DNA of 64,000 nt from Pelodera strongyloides (lineage: Eukaryota; Nematoda; Chromadorea; Rhabditida; Rhabditidae). A model generated the notes under the pieces. It saw only the letters and a list, made by a program, of their open reading frames with translations. It did no database searches and was not told where the DNA came from. Below, in pieces: positions 1 to 12,289 of this stretch; position 1 is the first letter of the stretch, and each line of letters opens with the position of its first letter. Position numbers and translations under genes: made by a program. The DNA lies in assembly GCA_036852015.1 (NCBI GenBank), contig JAANDG010000015.1:124001-188000 (forward strand), read 5' to 3'.

Positions 1-2849
1 CAGGCAAGAGTATGGGCATTTGCACTCCGGAACCATCAACTCCGTGATATTTAAGTATTTTCCACCTCGCAGAATTGAACTTATAATTTAATTCGTGCGA
101 TCCGGAGATTACAATAATTACAGTCCAGGGGGCGCAAATTACCACAATTATATATTTGTTACAAGGAGTTAAAGTCAAATTCCAATATGTTCTCAGTATT
201 TGTTATAATTATCAGTGTACTGTGGTGTGAGATGTGTAATCATCCGCAGTAGTCGTAAGCTAAAAGTTAAGCAACATCCTGTTTTAAGACTTGTTTCGAT
301 GATGCCACTAGTGGCAGTAAGAAATGAGCATGTTAGGGTTTCGACGGCTTCACTGACTCTAATAGTCAATTAAGGGCGACAGCTCTTAGGATTCAAGCAG
401 TAAATGATTTCATCTTTTTTTTCTGCTTTTCGACAGGGAGAATTGTGTTGTTTCGTAATTTCTCGTTTCGTAGAAAGTCTGGCTCAGTTATAAAGGATAA
501 ATTATGATAAACAACTTATTCTGAAATGGTGAATGAGTGCAGTGACGTCGCATTATCAAATAACCAAACAATCCTTTAAGTAACCTGTTTGTTTCCACGA
601 AAACACACCCTTGAAACACGATGATGGACACAGAACAATTCGGGTGTGTGGTTACAACCTGGTTGTATAGAAGTGCCAATCAGACAGAACACTTCGTTCA
701 CTGTGGTCATTGCTAAGTTGTGCGTTCCCCACCCATGCCCGCTTGTTCTACCTTGTATTGCGGAAAGTCGGTCCACCCTGTCATTGTATACCGTTTAAAA
801 TTTTGGAGTTTTGGATGTATTCGAATTTTCAGTAAATGTACATAGCCGAAGTGGCATATGCAACAAAATGCGGCATGTTTTGGATGCATTTGACCAAGAT
901 CAGCCAAATGTCCCACTTGTCTAATTTGTTCTCATAGTTCACTTCTTTTTAGCGCCTTCATTCCACAATCGCAACGTTAAGCCTAGTATTCCGCTCGGCG
1001 CGCTGAACGCTTCCGATGCACGTATGCGCACACGTACACTAGTTGTGCGGAAAATCTACTGATCATTCCCCAGCAGAACACCTATCAGCCTTCAATCACC
1101 GTTTTCCAAATATTCTCCTCTTCGAACCTGCTCTTTTATGACCTTCTTGTTTATCAAAATTATACATTAAACCCAATGATCTAGGACGAACTAAACAACC
1201 TTCTTAAACCATTCCGAGGGTAAAACACAATTTTACTTGGAAAACGATTGCCAGTCAAAACAAAGCACAGCTGGAAATTATTGGGTTTTGGATATATGTA
1301 GCAGTTCCTAGTTCCGATATGTTCGTGATTTCTCTTTTTGCCAATTAACTCGCTGAATTTTACTTTTCATGCCGTGCGGTTATGTTACAGTTCAGCAGCA
1401 TCATCTGAACATTTTCCAGCTCAATGACTATTTCGTGAGCCTGACCCAGCATTCCTCACATTTTCCCACCTAAACAAACGTGATTATTCACGTTTACTTC
1501 TCGGAGTGTGACAAGTATGGCAGTGTTATGCCACTTTTTGATTTCTTTCTGCCAATGAATGCATTTGGTTTTCATTAATTTCCCCTCCTTTCTCCCCCTA
1601 TTGATTGCGTCATACGCGAGTTGCTTTCTTCCGTCAGTTGAACATCAACGTGCGGCTTGGCGTGCGGACAAGCGCGCGCGAAAAAAAAGGCTCATGCGGA
1701 ATGCGAATGCAAGCATCGGCCATTGCCCAGGCGCACACACTTGACACCTCTCAAATCATTGTCAACACGATTGAGATAAGAAAGAAGAAAACAATAACAT
1801 CTGCGGGGTGGTAAGGCGATATATGTTGTTTTGGGGAATAGTACAATATGATAAACTCTAAATAATCAGTAAATTGAGCAACACTTGCCACTTGCTTGAG
1901 TTAACCAACGTGTGTCCCTTGCTGTAAAAAAACTAAATAGAGAAGTGCAGGGGCACAACCGGATCAACTCATTTTCAGGTAAAACTGGAGTAATAAAATT
2001 GCTATTCGATAAAACGTGAACACTGTTTTCTCCCACCTTTCTTTGCCTAATCCAGTCATATCACAACCGTTTTTATCACCATAGTGGTATCCGAAAACTG
2101 TTAGTTTCTTCGCTCATTTGCACTGCGCTTTGCATCTGAAGTGCATGTATTGTATAGATTGCATAGTATGTAAATATACATGCGAACGTTTTCTGTAGAA
2201 TACTCATTGTGGGACCGGTCCAGGTCGTGTCGTGGTCCTAACCTCACTCAAAAAGGTCTGCGGACACTCGGAAACCAGAAAGTTCTTGCTCCTGCAAATT
2301 CCAATCAATCTTTCAAACCGGCATACCGTTTGTTGCAAAAGAACAAAAAAAGATACATAGTTCCATTTTAGCTTTGGCAAGCACGTTCATCTGGTGCAGT
2401 TTTGGTTCACACCCTAATGTTATTATGTTAGAGCCGTTTTGCCTTGTTTGTTATTGTGAATGTGCAAAGAAAGTTTTTTTACAAAGCTGTTTTCAATGTG
2501 TTTATCGCTATCAGATACCATTTTGACACTTCAGACCGGCGAACGAAATCTGACTTTCTACTTCTAAATTTGATTGAATCCTGCGACTCAGGCAGGAGGA
2601 AGGAAAGCAAAATTATCTCTCCGGCTTTCGAGCAGAGGTAGGGATAACCGTATAGATTTTTTCTACCCTTTTTTGTTGTTGTTCGAAAACGTAAATCCCG
2701 GCGGATTCTTTAAGCGACTTGATCGCTTGATCGTTGCGTAACCTGCTTAACCCCGTAATCATTGAATGTCAAAGACAAGTTCGAATCGAGATCAGCTGTT
2801 TGATTATGGGGTTTTGCTTCTCTTTCGTATTGGTGTCCCACTGAAAGGA
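1..2849. other. Upstream stretch without a recognisable gene
   Basis: I see no exon chain, RNA gene or clear repeat here. The short open frames lack splice-supported neighbours and protein-like composition. It is probably intergenic DNA and upstream regulatory sequence of the MH2-domain gene that starts at 3179, but no specific element except the GC-rich patch that follows can be supported. Confidence 0.5.
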
Positions 2850-3015
2850 TACTCTCTCTCGGGTCTTTCTCTCTTCTCTGCGGCGCGGAGAGTGCGGCGC
2901 TCCGCCTTGTCATTGGCGGTCAGAGTGTCCGCGGACGCGGATTGGCTGCTGTCCGGATCAGCGCTGCCCCAATTCACGCCTGGCAGGCCAGAGCGCTGGG
3001 CCAACCTGAGCCCCG
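2850..3015 (+). promoter_or_regulatory. GC-rich promoter-like patch with two ATTGG (CCAAT-box) motifs
   Basis: This segment is strikingly GC- and CpG-rich compared with the AT-rich surroundings. It holds ATTGG (inverted CCAAT) at about 2911-2915 and 2940-2944. It lies 165-330 bases upstream of the start codon at 3179, which fits a core promoter or CpG-rich promoter for the MH2 gene. A 108-codon open frame crosses it, but that is expected in GC-rich DNA and has no splice support. The assignment is inferred from composition and position only. Confidence 0.4.
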
Positions 3016-3178
3016 TCTCTTCCCCAGCCTACGAGCACACAATTGCCCTGGAAAAGAGAGGTTGCAAAACCGGCATATTTACTGATACCTGATCGTCTTG
3101 TGCAGCATCTAGTTGACTCCCAACCTCATTTTACTGGAATAAAGACATTGTGAAAGCTTTCATAAGAATTCCGGCAAC

Positions 3179-6100
3179 ATGCCGTCCAAGTAAGTGAAAT
3201 AAGCCCTTTTATGCACATGTTCAATGACCGATTGATTTTACAATTTTATTGTACATCTCACTGCACGTTTGATTTCAAGTTGATTTTGTTCAGAACAACC
3301 CGCGAGGGTTTCTCAAACCGGGACGCAGTGAGCCGTACCGGAATGATATATGGGACGGCAGGTACCGATGCACAGGGACAGACCGATACGTGGTACGATC
3401 TCGACACTTTTCTCCAGGTAATATATATTTATAATAATGATAATTATGACAATTGTAGGTTATGTGAATTCGCATTGCTCGGAATTCTTTTTAAGAAATT
3501 CATTTCAGAATTGTTCCAATTCTTGCTTGTTTTGCTCTGATAGTCTCATGCACTGGCATTAAAGTGAGCTGGAAAGTACCAGGAAATGCCGAATAATTTA
3601 TTATTAAGGAGCTTGAGTCTTGAGGTTCACTAGGCTTTGATGAAATATTGTGTGATACAGGCCAAAGTATCGCCTTATATACATTGGCCATAGTATCGCC
3701 TTATATTCTTTGGTCTTTTAGTATATCTTTCTCAAAGATCCCCATCCCGGCATTTGAAAGTAAAGGAAACAATGAGTATTCACCATTGCTTAACCGATTT
3801 TCTTTTGCGTTATCCGTACATTGAATTACATCATTATTTTGCAATAAGTTTATCACTCATCAGAATATAATACGGAAATATATGATTGACAACTTTAGCT
3901 CTCTTTGAATAGATATGCTTGCCGCGAAAAAAAAACTTGATGTTCTTTCCTTTAAAATTTCGCCAAGCATTTTGTTGTGAACTAATTTCCTTTCATATTA
4001 CATTTTGTCTTCCCATCCATCTCATTGTGAGCTTTCGTATGGCCCAATAGCTTGCATGCTGAGAGCACTCAAGCATTCACCTGGGCTTTTGGACACCACC
4101 AGCACAGGCCATCTGGTTTTTGACCATGCTGAGCGAGGAATGCTGAGCGAGGAATTTAGTGTAGAATTCGATGCAACAAGAAATAATTGCTAAAAATATT
4201 AAAATTGATGCACCTCACTTTTCATTGCCTCTGCATAAGAACCATGAATTCGGGAGGAGAATGGAGATTATAGAGTTGCATTGTTTATTAGTTCTTTCCG
4301 CGTTCTATTCACATTGCCTGTTGTTCCATGGATTTTTGACACACTTTTTATTTCAATGTGACTATCGGGGCGCACACATTTTGTGTTTGTGCCGAATGTT
4401 TGTCAATCAAACAATGTTCTGTATACCCCAAATCGGGAAAGGTGGCGACAGGCAACAATATATTACAAGCCCAACCACGCTCTAAGGATTGAGAAAGAAT
4501 GTTTTTTTTTTGTACCTACGGTACGGACCATTATCAAAGGCTGCATCGAAACACAGTATTAATCTATTATGACTTGATCGTGTTGATCGTGTTGAATCGA
4601 CAATAGTTGACCAGATGACATCTCTAGGCAGTGTTACCGCCGCTCTTGCTTCCCAATAGTATCTTCTAGTTACACATCTAGCATAATACTATCCAACTGT
4701 GAGCAAAATGCACAGTGCTATTGCTGGATTTCGCAGAGCTCAACCGATTTCATTGCCGATTTTGCACCACAAACAAACGGATTCGTCCGAAAATATCCTT
4801 AGATAGTCGGTGCTGCGTCTATATCACTTTGTGTTTGTGCTCTCAGCATACCGTCACACTGAATCCGTTTCGAGTACTGCGGTCTCTTTGTGGCTGTAGA
4901 AAAGTCAAAGACTAGTCAGACACTCGTTTTTTGTGCGAGATGAAAAAGACGTTGCAAAAGGATTTCGAACGAATCTCAATGTTATGACCGTAGAAGTATG
5001 ACAGGTCTTCTTAATCTCTGTATGTGACCTGGGCAGCTGTAAAGTCCCACCAAATCCACCCAACTCTTAGGGCATAATACAGTATTATGTAAAGAACATG
5101 ACCTTCTCCGCTGAATTCGTGGGTTTATTTGTGTATCCGAAACTATGCCTGACATATTTGCTTCGATACACGGCGTCTCACCGAGTTGACTGACGTGAAC
5201 CAGGTTAGGTCCGGTTTCTGTGGCTGTGTCTTTCTGGTTGCACGGCTGCTTACTTCTCATACGTCTTCCGCGCGCCCAATCCAGTCTGGCAAACGATCAT
5301 TATGACAAAACTAGCACGAGTTGGCACATGAACTATTGACTCACTTATTAAATGTACGGCTAGTAGAGTGTGGGTGAGGTCAAGGTATATGTAGGTCAAA
5401 GTGCATATTTTCAGGATCAAGTCCACGAAGTTCTCGAAAAATTGGACGAAGGCAGCTTAGACGATGAGATTTGGGGAAAGCTTGTCATCATGGAAAAGTA
5501 ATGATTTAGTGGTATAATTTTCGTTGGTTTGTAACCCAAAACCCATGCAACAGATTCACATTTGTTTAATGATACTAACGCTCAAACAATAAATTTCAAA
5601 TGTCTAGGGGTAAGCGAGTCGCAAAAGCCTACCTTCGGAAGACAACAGTCATTATCGACGGATCAACTGACAACTTCGATGGAAAGACGCTCGGCTTCAA
5701 TGCTTTTGATAATCCAAGTAGAGATGAACACACAGAAGAGATCAAGAATAAAATCGGAGATGTAAGTGTAATTCTCAGATGCTGCTACGAGTGCTTGTAT
5801 CTATGTTAGTACATATTTACAAATAATATATATTAAATATTCATATTCTTCAATCTTTGCAGTTCTCCTAATTGTTCATTTAGGAATTCTTTCTGTAGTG
5901 TAATGCATTTTTAGGGTGTGATTCTGAAAATGGACTATCAGGGAAATATCAAAGGAATGGCTCGTGGAATGAGCCCTGTCATCTGTCAGGGTTGGAAGGA
6001 AAACGAAAAGAAATACAACTGTGTCTCTGATAGACTTACGAAACTACAAGGAAGACTGAACTGCTCTGAAGAAGGCAAAACGTTCAAGGTATCTTGGGAC

Positions 6101-9100
6101 GTTTCTAGTACTTCTTTCTAAAATCACCACGAAGAATTTTTTTAAATAGATGTTTGCTTTGTTCAAATACATCCATCAACACTTGCAGATATTCGATATG
6201 AAGCGTTTCAAATCAGCACTAGAACGTGAACTATCAGAGGGTCGACCTGATGCGAAAACGCTTATGCTGAAGACTGCTGTGAGGGTTGCCCTTGTAAAGG
6301 ATGGTGGAGAAATAGTCAGGTAGAATTCAGCTATATATGAGTATTCGGTTATTAACATTTCTGAACCTACCGACGTTACATATTATTACTAAATATCATT
6401 CAGAACACCGTGCTGGTTTACAATAGTCAATTTGGTGGCGCTGGACATGCTCAAGTCGAAGATTCCAAACATACGAACACTAGGTGAGCTTGCATAAATT
6501 TACCTAAACATGGCTCATCAGGAACCTCAATAATGTACTGTCCGAAGAGTAATTGCTTGTGATCAATGTGTAGATTATTGAGCTGATCTCCACTACCGGT
6601 TCAATCCAAAATAGCATATCTATAAAAACATATTTCAGCGGCTCGCGACTATTCCAACATATTCCAATCACTTGCATGTCAACAACCGATCTATTCCACC
6701 AGCAACTATTCATCGAAGGACCACTATGCTGCTTCACCAATTGTATGCACATTGTCCTTTAAGCTTTATATGTTTTTATAGATCACTTTTTTCTGTCGTG
6801 TTCAACTTTTTATTCATGTATTTCAGAATACCGAGGTCCTCAATGCCCAGGCACTCACACAAATACTTGCAGCAGCGGTAAAGCAGGCTAACAACAAGTA
6901 AGATTTCAAATGTTGATAAATAGATGCTGTTGGAAATTACATTGTTAGGGACAAATTGTTCCTTCGTAAACCCAACTCCTCAATCTTACACCTAATGAAA
7001 ATGTTCAGTCAACCACTGTCTCAATCGTTGAATAACCTACCTGTCTCCGTTGATCAACTGGCTCAACTTGCGAGCACTTTATCAATGGTGAAGACTGAGG
7101 CGCCACCCTCGAAGCAAGAATTCAAAGAAAGAGATCAATTAAAAAAGGACCGTCGGTGGGTTATTTAGAGAATAACTTGTCTGTATTCCTCTTCTATTTT
7201 TATAAAGAGCAGCATTACTTCAATGTCAGACTTGTTTCAGACGCTCATGTAAGATTCCATCTGATGATTCTTCTGGAGAGGATTCCGCAATGAGGTCGGA
7301 CAGCACACAAAGTGGAACAAGAACAAGAAACAAGAGGCAAGCTAGCTAACATTATTTTATTATTACTTGTGATTGGTTTGTCGCTAGTGGATCGTTTTCT
7401 AAGAAAAACAAAAGTAAGCGTTTCTTTAAGATGGGACCAAACTACAAAGTCCATGGATGTCATTCACCAAGTGCCAAAGAAGAATTCTCCAGAGGTGAGG
7501 AAAGATTGAATGAAAGTAAAAGTATGTTACTCTTTTTTCTCGGCTCAATTTAATAATAATAATAATAATATATCACTGAATATTCAGACGCAACGTCGTG
7601 GACTTCATCGTCCCCATCTCCAGGACGTTCTATTCGATAGAAGTTACTCCACGACTTCTGATTACGATTCCAATAGAGAAGTGTTCGATTCCGGAAGTTG
7701 GAGTTCACATGGATCACAATCATACCAGGTCAGGCATACGGAACAGTAAATGCAGATTGCGCTTCTGAAACCAAAATAACGTTAGTTGATAAACAAGCAA
7801 TTCATGGCAAACAGTGATTATCTTAATACTAGAGATTACAGGAGCGCTCTTCCTCTTCCTATATTGTCTCTGATGCGGAGACGGCAAAGTTAAAGACCAA
7901 GACAAAAGGGCCTCCGCCCCCGACGCCGGCCAAACCAACCAAGAAAGGTTCCCATTGGCATGATGACTACTCTATTTAACAGTATCCTATTGTCATATTC
8001 ATGTATGATCAGTATTGATAGAAGTCTCGATTAAAACGTTTGTTTGCTGTCAAAGAATTCCCAAGAATAACATAATTAGGGCAATAACAAATGTACTGAA
8101 AAAATAGTATGATGATCTTTCAGGCAACGAAATGAATAACCCGGTTAACAGCACATCAGCACTTTCTGACAAGAAGTTCCTTCACCAACGAACCTCCCGG
8201 AACCATAACTCTAACACTCTTGATGCGACAAGTGTGAACACTTACACTAGCCATGGATACCCATATTCAGACGATTCAAGGCGATCCAATCTGGAGGGAG
8301 AGAAGATCTACAGCAATCCAAACGCATTGATGGAATTCTCCAGAAATGCCGTCGTTGTGGAACAACACAGCATTAACCACCGGGATGATATGATGGATAG
8401 AATAGACACCCCAATACTAGATGATGGTACGATTCTAGAGGAAGGTTCGGACTCCTTCCACATCGCTCCTAACCAGACGTTTGATTCACAGACAGCACCT
8501 AATAATGCACTATCGATTGCAATAACCGACGATGAGGATAGACACACTCAGTCCAGTCCCGAGGATAGATTGCCATTAAGTCACCAGAGTAAGACATCAC
8601 TATCACGATTATTCATTGATCTACAATACAACCATATAACCGATTTATAGCTGATAGACTATGTTAATACTATGATAAAACCATCTCAACCAGTTAAATA
8701 TTCCCTCAGAAAATAGGTTATTAGTGTCATAAAACCTACTTAATCAGTTAAATATTCTCTAAAACTGTGATAATATGTAGTTCCAAAGCACCTACTCACC
8801 CGACTAAACTTATATGTTATGCACCATGACTCTAATTTGTGCTGAAAAATCCCTACATCATGTGGTTTTAATACATGCCAGTGCTATTTCACCAAGACGT
8901 AAATCAAGACTTATTTTTCAAAATCATCGCAAAATTCTTTTGTTTCAGGTATAATATCGCTTCGTTCTGTTTCTTGTAATATACACGCTACTTGCTGCAC
9001 AGCTTCTATGTATACAAACTCACAAAAGCACATTGCAGCTTACATAGATTAATATAATTTCTAATCGTTAGAATTTAGGCTCACGCAGGCTTCTTGCAAC

Positions 9101-10943
9101 ACCGTAAGTATCGCACGTTGAGTGGATTGCATTGTTATTGGAATGTTACGGAATCATTTATCGAAACAAATTACACTTGTGTTTTTGGGGGAAAAGCGTC
9201 AATTTTGGAAATTATTAGTCGACTTAACTTTATAAATTATCAAACATAATGAGAGAAGGTTTCTATTTGTAGGGATATTGCCTTTTCCGTATGCGTATGC
9301 CCAATGCTTGCTTGCGAAAAGATGCTTAATACTGCTTGCAAATCCCAAACGAATATACCTGTATGTAAGACCGCATAATCGTAACAACGTTCGCAATGAG
9401 CTTGGGTAATATCGGAATCATTGCTTGGCTAACAAATACCAAATTTTAGTGTAAAGAATGCATCAGAGAAGGCAACATTATTGAATAACGAGGTACTGTG
9501 GAGGTGCATGAAATCTTGCACCCACTTGCCCATCTTCATAGATTGATACTTGTTTGCACGAATCAATTAAGGTGCATGCAATCCAGGTTCTTCTTCCTGT
9601 CAAACAGTCCACTACGTATAGACTAAAACCAAGCACACTACTTTACAGTTACCTAACAACTAAGGACATATTAATGAAGTGCGGACTCTTTTCTTTTTGT
9701 ATTCGCACATAACCTTGCTTATTTCCTTATGCAACACATTTTCAAACATTGTCGTTTGTGCTTCATCCTATTGCATGATTTCTTGTGCACGTCACTTATC
9801 GTTTTTTGAAACCACTAGACAGGACCACAAGCAAGAGCCGCTATATACTGTTTTTTCTCTGTATGACTGTTCTAATAAAAGAGAGTGAACGGTTTCGTGT
9901 TTAGGGAAGCATTCGGTCGCAGCAGCGTACCAAGAAGAGCACTCCGCGCACGCCCTCGTTTGTGGGCGAACTCAGAAGGGTTCTTCTCAAAAGGAACTCG
10001 TTCAAAGACATGCAACAGCCCCCGCCGAGTCCAACGGAAAACAGACAAAACAGCCGAACAGCCGAAGGGAAGAAGCAGAATCACAACAACACCCAGATGT
10101 GCCAGCAGCAGTCCCACTCACTCCCAAGACAGGTGAGCAATACCTTTATCGTTGAAGGAAAACAGCACATATTTAGGACGCGCATGAGCAATCATCGAGA
10201 CAGATTGTTTCATTTGTTTTGGGCAGTAATACGTGTGTGTCATACGATGTAGGACCAATTAAAGCAAAGCACACTATTCTTAGGAAACCACACATATTCA
10301 AGTGCGTCAGTACGGAGCAGGTTGTTCGGAGCGTGGGACAGTCTCGTACGCAGAAGACAAAAGACGAGGACTACGCAGAGTACAGCCAGTCAAGTAAGTA
10401 TACAATTAGTGTAATTGACACACATGCTTCGAAAATGCTTATTATTGATATAACTTACAGGCAGATCGGTTAACCGTTGAATAAGCTACTTAAATTTGAA
10501 GCGAGAAAGTCAATATATTGCAGCTATTCAACTGGTTCGCAACACCCCGCGAGCAGTGCGTCGAAGAGCGCAGACCCCAGACAACACAGCCCGCACACGG
10601 CACAATGGGCTACGGGAAAGTATGCCGCAGTTCCCCAGCGCGCTCTTCAGCACAGCAACACAATCAATACCGTCAGGTCGGGCGAAACTAAACAATACAA
10701 TATTATTTCACATAATGTCCTTCTTCTTTTCAGGGTAATTAGTTCAAATGTGGCCAGTCATTTATGTTTTACACATGTTTCGCCTTGCAGAGTTGCCCAG
10801 TACCACCCTTGCCAGGAGCGCCACCCAGGCTCCCTGCGAGAAGTGTCCCGTACCACAAGTCTCCCATGGTCAGGACACCAAGCCTGGCAACCTACACCAG
10901 TCAACAGGGCACATATGTGACACGTCTCAACGTCGCCCCCTAG
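3179..10943 (+). CDS. MH2-domain protein of the Expansion/Rebuf (SMAD-like, no MH1) family
   Basis: About 890 residues. Exons: 3179-3189, 3294-3417, 5415-5497, 5608-5761, 5915-6088, 6189-6319, 6404-6483, 6639-6742, 6827-6897, 6949-7155, 7241-7336, 7388-7413, 7472-7494, 7588-7728, 7842-7947, 8124-8588, 9905-10132, 10253-10393, 10524-10676, 10791-10943. Residues ~60-250 form an MH2 domain: IWGKLVIMEKGKRVAKAY, then DGSTDN, NKIGDGVIL, KIFDMKRFKSALERE and TPCWFTIVNLVALDMLK align with the SMAD core. No MH1 DNA-binding domain and no SSXS tail are visible, so this is not a SMAD. Drosophila relatives Expansion and Rebuf act with the chitin synthase Krotzkopf verkehrt in apical chitin deposition. The C-terminal half is Ser/Pro/Arg-rich and probably disordered. 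The 7336 donor is GC (AG|GCAAGC). The 8588-to-9905 junction does not keep phase, so a small exon may be missing. A shorter form could stop at 8650. The family call is strong; the last four exons' frame is inferred. Confidence 0.75.
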
Positions 10944-12099
10944 AAATTGATTGATTGCGACGAGATAATACGAAACGGAACTCTTAGCTTCATAGCGCAA
11001 TATGCGCGTAATTTATATAAGACCTTACACATTCTCCATTGTAATACTGGCAAACAAAACTCCTACTGTCTTGACATATGTGTGTATATGAATGCAGAGA
11101 TGGACGAGGTTTATTCATAGTTTGCTTTACAAATGAATACTTCTAAAATGTGTCATTTCCCAGTTGCGGTTTACCAGCCAACTTATGGACAGTCGTTTAC
11201 CACTGAATACACTATTGTCCCCAGTTTAAACTTAAGGTGTCTAGTACTCGCTAAGACGTTCATTTTCATGTCTTGTTAAACTTCTGTCATATAGTGACGT
11301 GTATTTCGAGCTTTCTTCTAATTTGCACAGTTTTGGTTTGCATATTTTCCCAGCAACTTTCTAGTGTAGCCTTGGGACAGTCTGAGATTTGATTCTTGTG
11401 ATAGTCTATTAAGCTATCAGCCGAGAATCTAATTTTTCTTCGAGTATATTTGTAGATACAATGGTAGTCTTTGCTCAATATCGCTAACTTATCTGTGTTC
11501 CCTTATTCTTTTCTTGTGTCGCCATTGCGTATTTGTTTCACGTAAATAAACGTTTCACCTTATTGGTAAAAAGAGAACACTCGTGTCGTTTGTAATGCTA
11601 CTTACCATTAGTGCGCAGAGGGGGCAAGAGACGGAGACGCAAAAAAAAGAATAAAACGTGTTTATTAGAGGTCATGTGTTGAGTATAAAAATATGGATAC
11701 ACTGATATATGAATGGATAAAGCGGTGTGCAGAGAAAATACATATTTTTTCGTCATCAAAGTTTCTGATTTTGCGAGTATTCTGTTACATAAGACAAAAA
11801 AAAATACATCAAGGCAGGTATTTCAATTCACATATATGACAATAAAAAAAATGACGAATGGACTAGTTTCAAAAAAAATGTATCTAATGCTACTGAAAGC
11901 AAACGAAGGGGAAGTTAAGAATCAGATCAAATTTTAGAGAATAACAAGATCTTTAAAACAACAATAATTCGCATCATAAAATTCCAAATGGTTTCAGTAG
12001 AACGTTTGAATGTTAGATAAGTATACACAATTAACTGCAGGATTATTCACATAATTATTTGAAAGCGTGAGCGATATTAGTGACAACAGTAATCAATTA
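10944..12099. other. 3' flank between tail-to-tail genes
   Basis: No gene is supported in this 1.16 kb. AATAAA at 11545-11550 and again at 11650-11655 are candidate polyadenylation signals for the plus-strand MH2 gene, whose stop is at 10943. The minus-strand gene ends at 12100, so the two transcription units converge here. Confidence 0.5.
11545..11550 (+). terminator. Candidate polyadenylation signal of the MH2 gene
   Basis: AATAAA about 600 bases downstream of the stop at 10943. A second copy lies at 11650-11655. Which is used cannot be decided from the sequence. Confidence 0.35.
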
Positions 12100-12289
12100 T
12101 TAATGTGCGGTTGCTCCAACAATAATTAAAGTTACAATGACAGCAAGGATAAAGAGCGGAGCAAGAATGAGACAGCATATGTCCAGACAGCAATTGTGTG
12201 TTGTGGGGCAGGAGCCGCACGGACAACAGCTACAGAGACCATCATTGGGAACACAGTCAAGACATCCGAATTTGGTGGGTCTCTCCGTT
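12100..12289 (-). CDS. Alternative last exon B: Cys-rich, palmitoylation-like segment plus transmembrane helix
   Basis: It follows a TTTCAG acceptor and begins in phase 2, exactly like exon A at 12580-12445, so either can be joined to the donor at 12717. It codes for 62 residues: a stretch with about 12 cysteines (CCPCGSCPTTHNCCLDICC), then a hydrophobic helix (LILAPLFILAVIVTLIIVG) and a short end, ATAH. Exon A instead gives EEYPRWKIKFF followed by IAVCIPISFAIAFIMILTYL. Use of B would need exon A to be skipped. A separate small gene is the alternative reading, but no start exon for one is visible. Confidence 0.6.

Noticed and set aside
2766..3092. 108-codon open frame over the GC-rich patch
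   Set aside because: Stops are rare in GC-rich DNA by chance. The opposite strand is also open, and promoter-like motifs explain the composition better.
3179..7200. Calling the first gene a SMAD transcription factor
   Set aside because: Only an MH2-like domain is present. There is no MH1 domain and no SSXS tail, and the flanking regions differ, so Expansion/Rebuf fits better.
8943..9120. Candidate missing exons of the MH2 gene after TTTGTTTCAG and ATTTAG
   Set aside because: None of the possible short exons here converts the phase-1 donor at 8588 to the phase-0 acceptor at 9905.
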